A DNA stretch of 6,698 nucleotides from JBBIJH01 sp037446075 (GTDB lineage: Bacteria > Bacteroidota > Ignavibacteria > UBA10030 > JAHEZR01). Under the pieces are notes generated by a model that did no database searches, was not told the origin of the DNA, and saw nothing but the letters and a program-made list of their open reading frames with translations. The translations under genes were made by a program, and so were the position numbers. Below are positions 1 through 4,847 of the stretch, piece by piece; position 1 is the stretch's first letter; each line of letters opens with the position of its first letter. The stretch covers positions 1 through 6,698 of the forward strand of contig JBBIJH010000150.1 of NCBI GenBank assembly GCA_037446075.1. Direction: 5' to 3'.

Positions 1-52
1 GGCAGCCATTGACGCCGAACGATTTCTTGAGTCAATCAAGGAGGCAATGTAA
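1..52 (+). CDS. trxB: C-terminal end of a thioredoxin reductase-like protein (partial)
   Basis: Only the last 16 codons are visible, read from base 2 to a TAA at 50-52, giving AAIDAERFLESIKEAM. Bacterial thioredoxin reductases (NADPH-dependent FAD flavoproteins that reduce thioredoxin in the cytoplasm) end in a very similar stretch: the small-residue/Asp-Ala-Glu-Arg-aromatic-Leu helix that closes the FAD domain. The match is short, so other flavoprotein oxidoreductases of the same fold remain possible. The gene starts outside the window. The next gene has its own promoter about 190 bases downstream, so the two need not form an operon. Confidence 0.55.
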   Translation, partial: AAIDAERFLESIKEAM

Positions 53-104
53 GACGCCTGCGGAAAAGTATCCCCACGAAGACGGGGGGTCAGTAAGGGG
101 AAAA

Positions 105-129
105 GCTCTTCAGTCTCCGGCTGAAGAGC
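105..129. other. Perfect 9-bp stem-loop downstream of trxB-like gene
   Basis: GCTCTTCAG (105-113) pairs perfectly with CTGAAGAGC (121-129) around a 7-base loop. On the plus strand no T-run follows, so it is not a canonical intrinsic terminator for the upstream gene. Four A residues precede it (101-104), so on the minus strand the hairpin is followed by TTTT and could end antisense transcription. It may also protect the 3' end of the upstream mRNA. The rest of 53-220 shows no gene. Confidence 0.5.
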
Positions 130-242
130 ACGGACAAGAAGTAAGCAGCGCGGAATCTCCCACTTTTTGAGTCAGTTCCCTCGTGGCAAGATATAGGTTT
201 TCGAGGACGCTTGGTGAGGAGTGTCTTGGAAATCGATTTTGA

Positions 243-271
243 TTGACTTTAGGCATGACTTTTCTTATACT
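243..271 (+). promoter_or_regulatory. Near-consensus sigma70-type promoter for sppA
   Basis: The -35 box TTGACT (243-248) and -10 box TATACT (266-271) are separated by exactly 17 bases, and each differs from the E. coli consensus at one position. Transcription would begin around 277-279. This lies downstream of the upstream-most possible start (GTG at 221) and 39-40 bases before the ATG at 317, so it supports the shorter sppA reading. Confidence 0.65.
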
Positions 272-316
272 ACATTCAAATTCAATGGGTTACAGAACCG
301 TCCTACTCCAAATCTA

Positions 317-1225
317 ATGACCACTAGCTCAAAATGGGCCCTCGGCATCTTCATCGGGCTTGCTTTCCTTTTCCTCTTCATCGTCGGCTTCGGTTTTCTG
401 TTCTATCTGACTTCTGCTCGAGATGAGGACTTTCCATTCCGGGCGGGAGAGAAGCTGGGCGTGATCGAGTTAAAAGGTGTGATCACGAGCTCTGACCGCA
501 TCGTGGATCAGTTCAAGAAGTATCGAGAGAATCGCTCAATCAAGGCCATTGTGTTCCGCGTAGATTCTCCGGGCGGTGCGATCGTCCCGAGCCAGGAGAT
601 TTATGAGGAAGTTCGGAAGACACGGGAGGCGGGAAAGCCCGTCGTGGTTTCGATGGGGTCGGTTGCAGCAAGCGGGGGGTACTACGTGTCGTGCGGTGCC
701 TCAAAGATCATCGCAAACCGGGGGACGCTTACCGGAAGCATTGGAGTAATTTCCCAGTTTGTCCAATTCGAAGACTTGATGAAGAAAATTGGGATTGCAA
801 GCGTGACGGTGAAGTCAGGGAAATTCAAAGACTCAGGCTCGCCGTTCAGGAAGTTTTCCGAAGAGGACAGGAAGTACTGGGAGCAATTAATCCAGGATGC
901 GTATAACCAATTCGTGACAGTGGTGGAGCAGGAGCGCAAACTTCCGCGTGAGAAGATCCTTTCCATTGCTGACGGTCGGGTGTATAGTGGAGAGCAAGCC
1001 TTGCAGCTGATGCTCGTTGATACCGTTGGGACATATCAGGATGCTATTCGGATCGCCTCTCGCTTAGCGGGGATCCGAGGCGAACCAGTGCTCGTGAAAG
1101 AGAGAGAAAGACGCCGCTTTGGCCTGCTGGATCTACTCTTCACGAATGCGAAAGAGAATCTCTTGGACGTGAAACGAGAACTGATCGATCAGGAAATACT
1201 CCAGTACAAGCTACCCATTCCGTAA
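317..1225 (+). CDS. sppA: Signal peptide peptidase SppA, short form
   Basis: Membrane-anchored serine protease of the S49 family that degrades leftover signal peptides in the cytoplasmic membrane. From the ATG at 317 it has 302 residues. One strongly hydrophobic segment (about 8-31) anchors the N-terminus. The S49 core follows, with the DSPGG motif at 83-87, the nucleophile Ser119 in VAASGGYY, and the general-base Lys171 in the KSGKFKD stretch. The Ser-Lys spacing of 52 residues equals that of the B. subtilis Ser147/Lys199 dyad, and the length fits the single-domain form rather than the double-length E. coli enzyme. The frame is open back to a GTG at 221, but a good promoter lies inside that extension and the extra 32 residues do not look like family sequence, so I chose 317. 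No clear Shine-Dalgarno precedes this ATG. The family call is firm; the start is less so. Confidence 0.93.
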   Translation: MTTSSKWALGIFIGLAFLFLFIVGFGFLFYLTSARDEDFPFRAGEKLGVIELKGVITSSDRIVDQFKKYRENRSIKAIVFRVDSPGGAIVPSQEIYEEVRKTREAGKPVVVSMGSVAASGGYYVSCGASKIIANRGTLTGSIGVISQFVQFEDLMKKIGIASVTVKSGKFKDSGSPFRKFSEEDRKYWEQLIQDAYNQFVTVVEQERKLPREKILSIADGRVYSGEQALQLMLVDTVGTYQDAIRIASRLAGIRGEPVLVKERERRRFGLLDLLFTNAKENLLDVKRELIDQEILQYKLPIP

Positions 1226-1235
1226 TCACTCAATC

Positions 1236-1267
1236 CCGACAAGCCCCGAACAGTCGGGGCAAGTCGG
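1236..1267 (+). promoter_or_regulatory. Nested two-step hairpin between sppA and the HU gene
   Basis: An inner stem GCCCCGA (1243-1249) / TCGGGGC (1254-1260) closes a four-base ACAG loop. A symmetric AA/AA internal loop separates it from an outer stem CCGAC (1236-1240) / GTCGG (1263-1267), giving 12 Watson-Crick pairs. It lies 10 bases after the sppA stop and 6 bases before the HU Shine-Dalgarno. No T-tract follows, so it is not a standard terminator. It could mark a processing or mRNA-stability site, act as a translational control element for HU, or be a copy of a dispersed palindromic repeat. The pairing is plain in the sequence; the function is inferred. Confidence 0.55.
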
Positions 1268-1273
1268 AACGCG

Positions 1274-1281
1274 AGGGGAGG
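1274..1281 (+). promoter_or_regulatory. Shine-Dalgarno that fixes a TTG start for HU
   Basis: AGGGGAGG lies 8 bases before the TTG at 1290. No ATG or GTG is placed to give a family-length HU protein, and the protein read from TTG begins MTKADIVD, a typical HU N-terminus. The site therefore decides the non-ATG start. Confidence 0.7.
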
Positions 1282-1289
1282 TTTCACAC

Positions 1290-1619
1290 TTGACAAAAGC
1301 TGATATTGTAGATGTTATCGCTTCAGCAACTGGCTTAACAAAGGTGGAGACCGAAGCAGTCGTGGACGGCTTTATCTCGACGGTCATCAACTCGTTAAAG
1401 GAGGGGAAGAACATCGAGATCCGGGGGTTCGGGAGCTTCAAGGTCAAGAAACGAAAGGGCAGGATGGCTCGGAATCCTCGGACAGGCGAGCAAGTCCGCG
1501 TTGAAGATCATTTCGTTCCGCTCTTCAAAGTCTCGAAAGAATTGAAAGGGCTTGTGAACGAGAGTCTCTCAAAGGCAAACCCCGAAGGAATTGGGGCGGG
1601 CTCGGCTCCGCAGCCCTGA
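1290..1619 (+). CDS. HU/IHF-family DNA-binding protein
   Basis: Small dimeric nucleoid protein that binds and bends DNA. Read from a TTG with a strong Shine-Dalgarno. The N-terminal helical dimerisation part (about 1-40) is followed by the hallmark stretch around GFGSF (46-50). The basic beta-arm (51-70) carries the RNPRTGE motif at 61-67, whose proline (Pro63) intercalates into DNA in this family. The C-terminal helix (82-92) reads SKELKGLVNES. At 109 residues it is longer than the usual 90-95, because of a Gly/Ala/Pro-rich tail from about residue 95. HU and IHF subunits cannot be told apart safely here, so no symbol is given. It lies 64 bases after sppA with a hairpin between them, and a probable terminator overlaps its stop codon. 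Confidence 0.93.
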   Translation: MTKADIVDVIASATGLTKVETEAVVDGFISTVINSLKEGKNIEIRGFGSFKVKKRKGRMARNPRTGEQVRVEDHFVPLFKVSKELKGLVNESLSKANPEGIGAGSAPQP

Positions 1620-1656
1620 TTCCCGTGTGGGACTTCAGGCATGCTGGCGGCTTTTT
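1611..1656 (+). terminator. Probable intrinsic terminator after the HU gene
   Basis: An imperfect hairpin starts inside the last HU codons. CAGC (1611-1614) and CCTGA (1615-1619) pair with TCAGG (1635-1639) and GCTG (1643-1646) across a 3-base bulge. An inner TCCC/GGGA stem with a GTGT loop sits at 1621-1632. CTTTTT follows at 1651-1656. The T-run and position fit Rho-independent termination, but the bulges make the stem weaker than a textbook case. Confidence 0.5.
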
Positions 1657-1693
1657 AGGCAGGCTAGAAGTGTTGTGTGCAACGTGAGGGGAG

Positions 1694-2558
1694 ATGGTTC
1701 CCAAGATACTCTGTGCTTCCTGTGGTCATCAGCTTTCGCCAGACGATAAGTTCTGTGGGAATTGCGGTGAAAAGGTCGTCTGGGAACGGCATGATCGGAC
1801 TTCAGTTTCTTCAAGAACGCTGACCTGCAAACTTTGCGGTACGAACAACCCAATCGGGTCATCGTACTGTGAAGTCTGTGGTGCTGCACTGGAGGCTAGA
1901 GCCTCGAGGAGCCCAACGAAGGAAGAAAGAACCGCCGGGCCTTTTTCTCCCGAAGCGAAGGGAACCCGATCTGGAGAAAAACGCNNNNNNNNNNGGACTT
2001 GCCGGCTGGAAGGTGATCGCATTTGTCGGTGCCGCTCTGGTGCTGGGTCTGGTTTTTATTGCCATTAAAAGGAACCAACCGGTCACGGTGAAATCAGAAA
2101 GTCCAGCTCCCGCGGTTGCAAGCCAGGCGTTGCTTCGGGAAATTGAACAGGCCCGCAAGCTTGTTCAGGCCCAGCCATCAAATCCCGCCGCTGTCTTGAA
2201 GCTTGCAAACTTGTTACACGACGGAAGGCTGATGAACGAGGCAATCGATTACTATAAGAAATATCTGCAGTTAAATGACAAGGACCCGGATGCGCGTGTG
2301 GATTTGGGGATTTGCTACTATGAGACTGGGAACCCGACGGCAGCGATTGCCGAGATGGAGAAAGCCCTGAAGATCAGTCCGAAGCATCAGTTGGCACACT
2401 TCAACCTAGGGATTGTAAATTTGGGTAGCGGCAACGTCGAGCGAGCGATCGATTGGTTCAACAAGTGCATCGCTCTAGCGCCCGAGAGCGAGACGGCACG
2501 GCGTGCCCGAGATTTGATCAATCAACACATTGGGACAGGCAACACAAAACTCAATTAA
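1694..2558 (+). CDS. Double zinc ribbon, transmembrane, TPR protein (interrupted by assembly gap)
   Basis: I read one gene across the N-run. Before the gap, two zinc-ribbon knuckle pairs are visible: Cys7/Cys10 with Cys21/Cys24, and Cys45/Cys48 with Cys59/Cys62. A Ser/Lys/Glu-rich linker follows. After the gap, in another frame, comes a hydrophobic span (about 1995-2072) ending in IKRN, then three TPR repeats (about 2180-2490) with typical Leu-Gly-Tyr/Ala spacing, and a TAA at 2556-2558. The order ribbon-TM-TPR suggests a cytoplasmic metal-binding head and an extracytoplasmic TPR scaffold for protein contacts. The partner is unknown. Ten N put the halves out of frame, but a real gap whose length is a multiple of three would join them, so I see no proof of a frameshift. 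The ATG at 1694 is the only good start, because a TGA lies just upstream in frame; GTGAGG (1684-1689) may serve as a close Shine-Dalgarno. The specific role is not recognised. Confidence 0.75.
1985..1994. other. Assembly gap (10 N)
   Basis: Ten undetermined bases lie inside the zinc ribbon-TPR gene. The length is probably a placeholder: the reading frame changes across it, while the domain order before and after fits a single protein. Confidence 0.98.
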
Positions 2559-2567
2559 CTTGGTACT

Positions 2568-2573
2568 GGGAGG
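2568..2573 (+). promoter_or_regulatory. Strong Shine-Dalgarno for the ribosomal miniprotein
   Basis: GGGAGG lies 6 bases before the ATG at 2580. It supports translation of a very short ORF that length-based gene callers often skip. Confidence 0.7.
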
Positions 2574-2579
2574 CAAACT

Positions 2580-2675
2580 ATGCCGAGTGGTAGAAAACGC
2601 AAGCGTCACAAAATGGCAACTCATAAGCGGAAGAAGAGATTAAGAAAGATGCGCCATAAGAAGAAGATCCGTTGA
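2580..2675 (+). CDS. mS38 (AURKAIP1/COX24)-like small ribosomal protein, bS22 type
   Basis: A 31-residue, extremely basic protein beginning MPSGRKRKRHKMATHKRKK and ending RHKKKIR, with about two thirds Lys, Arg or His. This matches the AURKAIP1/COX24-domain miniproteins annotated in Bacteroidota and relatives. That family is related to mitochondrial ribosomal protein mS38 and to the mycobacterial small-subunit protein bS22. Known members bind 16S rRNA in the small subunit; that this one does so is inference from similarity. It starts 21 bases after the TPR gene with a strong Shine-Dalgarno, so the two are probably cotranscribed. It ends in TGA at 2673-2675. It is too short for most ORF finders, but the Shine-Dalgarno, the composition and the family-like N-terminus make a chance ORF unlikely. 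Confidence 0.85.
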   Translation: MPSGRKRKRHKMATHKRKKRLRKMRHKKKIR

Positions 2676-2697
2676 TCTGTAGGAGTCCGATCGGGTA

Positions 2698-2723
2698 TTG
2701 CTTGTTTCTCGACAAACAGGCAA
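2698..2723 (+). terminator. Hairpin after the ribosomal miniprotein, possible weak terminator
   Basis: TTGCTTGTTT (2698-2707) pairs with AAACAGGCAA (2714-2723) over 10 bp, one of them a G-T pair, around a six-base loop. It sits 22 bases after the miniprotein stop. The sequence after it is only moderately T-rich (TTTCTCTC at 2731-2738, seven bases away), so termination is uncertain. Confidence 0.35.
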
Positions 2724-2807
2724 CTGCCCATTTCTCTCAACAACCTTCGTGGAATAGATCCGCCCGCCTTCGGCGTGGTTTGTGGTCAGAACTTTTCTGT
2801 GAGGCTC

Positions 2808-3698
2808 ATGTTTCTTTCTTTCGCGAAGATTTCTAAATTCACCCTGCCACTGGCCTTCGTCGGGTTACTCTACTCTGGCGCCTTTGGATGGGGCTTCTGG
2901 GCGCATCAGGAAATCAATCGCCAGGCCATCAAGTGTTTGCCGTCGCCGCTCTATGATTTCTTTTTGGCGAATGAGGCGATCATTGTCCAGGCGAGCACTC
3001 AGGCAGATCAGCGACGGTTCAGGGATTCGGCAGAAGCGTTCTATCACTACCTGGATATCGACCGATACGGCAAAGCTCCGTTTCCTGAACTCCCACGTGA
3101 CTACAGCGAGGCTGTGAGAAAATTTGGTGCAGACTCCGTGCAAAAGAACGGCCTCTTGCCGTGGAGGATCGTTGAAGTGACTCAAAAACTCTCTGATGCC
3201 ATGAGGAGGGGTGAGAAGCAGGAGGTGCTTGCGTATGCGGCAGACCTCGGTCACTACGTTGCGGATGCACATGTGCCGCTGCACGCGACGGAGAACTACG
3301 ATGGACAGCTCACAGAACAGAGCGGGATCCACAGCAGGTTTGAATCCCGTCTTCCCGAATCGTACGGGAAACATTATCACCTCTCGGTTGATAGTGCAGC
3401 ATATATTTCCGATCCGCTCGGCAGAGCATTCGACATTTTACTGGAAAGTTACACGCTCGTTGACTCGGTTCTCAAGTCCGACCTGCGCGCAAAAAGCGGG
3501 TTGACGAATCGTGACATCCAGATGGTCACCAGGAAGAATGGCAAAATCGAATATCGTTATAGCGATGAGTACTACCGCCGCTTTCATGACGCGCTAAATG
3601 GGTTGGTGGAGAAAAGGATCCAAGCTTCGATTCGGGCCGTCGCGGGTTTCTGGTACACCGCATGGGTGAACGCCGGAAAGCCGGAGTTGCGAGCTTGA
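2808..3698 (+). CDS. Secreted zinc-dependent phospholipase C / S1-P1 nuclease superfamily enzyme
   Basis: A 296-residue exported hydrolase with a trinuclear zinc site. The signal peptide (1-27) ends in GAFG before Trp28, and cleavage there would make Trp28 the N-terminal residue that binds zinc in this superfamily. All nine expected ligands are present: Trp28, His33, Asp67, His80, His149, Asp153, His159, His175 and Glu179. The W-x4-H start matches P1 nuclease. The H-x3-D-x5-H block and the final H-x3-E (Glu, not Asp) match bacterial phospholipase C. Whether it cleaves phospholipid or nucleic acid cannot be settled from this; Bacteroidota homologues are usually labelled zinc-dependent phospholipase C. 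The frame is open upstream to a GTG at 2775, but the ATG at 2808 gives a clean signal peptide and has GTGAGG three bases before it. Flanked by hairpins and spacers, it is probably transcribed alone. It acts in the periplasm or outside the cell. Confidence 0.88.
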   Translation: MFLSFAKISKFTLPLAFVGLLYSGAFGWGFWAHQEINRQAIKCLPSPLYDFFLANEAIIVQASTQADQRRFRDSAEAFYHYLDIDRYGKAPFPELPRDYSEAVRKFGADSVQKNGLLPWRIVEVTQKLSDAMRRGEKQEVLAYAADLGHYVADAHVPLHATENYDGQLTEQSGIHSRFESRLPESYGKHYHLSVDSAAYISDPLGRAFDILLESYTLVDSVLKSDLRAKSGLTNRDIQMVTRKNGKIEYRYSDEYYRRFHDALNGLVEKRIQASIRAVAGFWYTAWVNAGKPELRA

Positions 3699-3718
3699 GG
3701 TAGCGTGGACTCAACTTC

Positions 3719-3747
3719 TTGATTCTTTCTCAATTTGTTGTTATGTT
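3719..3747 (+). promoter_or_regulatory. Possible promoter for the ytxH-DUF948 pair
   Basis: TTGATT (3719-3724) and TATGTT (3742-3747) are 17 bases apart, each with four of six consensus matches, about 45 bases before the ytxH-like start. The region is AT-rich compared with its surroundings (a T8 run at 3745-3753 is broken only by one G). The match is only moderate. Confidence 0.35.
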
Positions 3748-3791
3748 TTTTTCGCATTAGGTAATCGTGGAACTCCAGAGGGGGAAAGAAC

Positions 3792-4187
3792 ATGGCTGAA
3801 GACAAAGGAATGGCAAAGGGCTTGCTGATCGGTCTCGTGGCAGGCGGTGTCCTCGGCGCTATCCTCGGGCTCCTCTACGCGCCCAAGTCGGGAAAAGAAC
3901 TTCGGGCACAGTTGAAGGCGAGGGGCGGTGAGCTCCTTGAAGAGGCAGAGGAGCATTTGACTGCTGCGAAGTCAAAGGCGGTCGATATTATCAACGAAGG
4001 GAAGAAGAAATCCGAGCAGCTGATAACGGATGCAAGACGGCGCGCGGAGTCGATTCGCGAGGATGCGGAGAAGATCCTCACAGAAGCAAGAGAGAAGGCA
4101 GGGGTCGTCGTTGAAGGGTCAGGGAAGATTAAGAGTGCGATTAAAGCGGGAGTCGAGGCCTACAAAGAAGAGCGAAGCAGAGGATAG
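3792..4187 (+). CDS. YtxH-like membrane-anchored coiled-coil protein
   Basis: A 131-residue protein of the YtxH/gas-vesicle-like family. A glycine-rich hydrophobic helix (10-29) is followed by the family signature APKSGKE (30-36). The rest is a long, charged Ala/Lys/Glu helix (about 37-115) likely to form a coiled coil in the cytoplasm or periplasm. Members are single-span membrane proteins, and in B. subtilis YtxH is a general-stress protein; the biochemical role is unknown. AGAGGGGG (3777-3784) gives a strong Shine-Dalgarno seven bases before the ATG. A DUF948-like gene starts 21 bases after its stop, as in the Bacillus ytxG-ytxH pair but in the reverse order, so the two probably form one operon. 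Confidence 0.85.
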   Translation: MAEDKGMAKGLLIGLVAGGVLGAILGLLYAPKSGKELRAQLKARGGELLEEAEEHLTAAKSKAVDIINEGKKKSEQLITDARRRAESIREDAEKILTEAREKAGVVVEGSGKIKSAIKAGVEAYKEERSRG

Positions 4188-4208
4188 GCTCAGAGACCCA
4201 ACGGACTC

Positions 4209-4595
4209 GTGAACACCGTTCTCATCATAGCCGAAATAGTCGCCCTTGTCTGTCTCGCAGCGCTCTGCGTGTACCTCATCGTCGTCCTGACACGACTGAG
4301 GAGCTTACTGGTCAACCTTGAGAGGGATTTCAAGCAATTCTCGGACCGGGCGATCCCGGTTCTGGAAAACGTTGAGGTGATCACGAGCAAGTTTAAGACC
4401 GTTGCAGGAAGTATCGAGGAAGAGATTGGGGCCATAAAGCGATCAATGTACTCCGTAAGACAAATTGCAGAGAACGCCGTTGATTTTGAGCGGAGGATAC
4501 AGGAGCGGATTGAGGCACCGGTGATGGAAACCGTCGCGACGATTGCAGCGATTTTCAAAGGAGTGAAGACATTCCTGGATCGCCTGAGGGGGTGA
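4209..4595 (+). CDS. DUF948/YtxG-like single-span membrane protein
   Basis: A 128-residue protein with one N-terminal membrane helix (about 4-27), then a basic LTRLRSL stretch and a long amphipathic helical region (32-120) with heptad-like hydrophobic spacing. The layout, size and neighbour fit DUF948 proteins such as YtxG of B. subtilis, which lies next to ytxH in a stress-induced operon. The function is not known. It starts at GTG 4209, 21 bases after the ytxH-like stop, with only a weak Shine-Dalgarno (CAGAG at 4191-4195), so translation may be coupled to the gene upstream. I recognise the family by architecture and context more than by a firm motif. Confidence 0.65.
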   Translation: MNTVLIIAEIVALVCLAALCVYLIVVLTRLRSLLVNLERDFKQFSDRAIPVLENVEVITSKFKTVAGSIEEEIGAIKRSMYSVRQIAENAVDFERRIQERIEAPVMETVATIAAIFKGVKTFLDRLRG

Positions 4596-4847
4596 ATCTC
4601 CTATTTCCTGCCAGGCTGAGCATTTTCATACGCCGGCGCACATCGCACAATTTCATTGTGACAGGTGAGCTTGGTCCTTAGGTTCAGAAAAGCAGCAAGT
4701 CCTATCTTAGTGTGAGCAGTGAGAGTAACCCACCTTACAAAAACATCCGAAGCCTCTACGATTGGGGAATTGCTGTAAGTTTTGGCGGATTGATCCCGAG
4801 AACCTGAGTATACTCCTTCATCTTCGGTACCAGAGAAAAGAGATCCT
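4596..4847. other. Intergenic leader between DUF948-like gene and EF-G-like gene
   Basis: This 252-base stretch has no convincing gene. It holds a small 6-bp hairpin, CACAAT (4646-4651) / ATTGTG (4655-4660), with no T-tract after it, and a possible -10 box near its 3' end. A 96-codon minus-strand frame covers it and enters the EF-G-like gene, but I do not accept it. I see no tRNA, riboswitch or recognisable broken gene. Confidence 0.6.
4809..4814 (+). promoter_or_regulatory. Candidate -10 box for the EF-G-like gene
   Basis: TATACT matches the -10 box used by sppA and would start transcription about 27 bases before the TTG at 4848. No good -35 box sits 16-18 bases upstream; the nearest TTGATC (4790-4795) is only 13 bases away. 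The call is therefore tentative. Confidence 0.3.

Noticed and set aside
167..197. A second sppA promoter (TTGAGT with TATAGG)
   Set aside because: The spacing is 19 bases and the -10 match is poor; the 243-271 promoter is much better.
1869..2558. Separate TPR gene starting at the ATG at 1869
   Set aside because: Its first 38 codons overlap the zinc-ribbon frame out of phase and look like shadow sequence. The TPR part is better read as the continuation of the zinc-ribbon gene across the N gap.
2865..3380. 171-codon minus-strand frame within the zinc hydrolase gene
   Set aside because: The plus strand carries all nine zinc ligands and a signal peptide. The antisense product has no recognisable features.
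4790..4814. TTGATC/TATACT as a full promoter for the EF-G-like gene
   Set aside because: The boxes are only 13 bases apart, too close for a sigma70-type promoter, so only the -10 box is kept as tentative.
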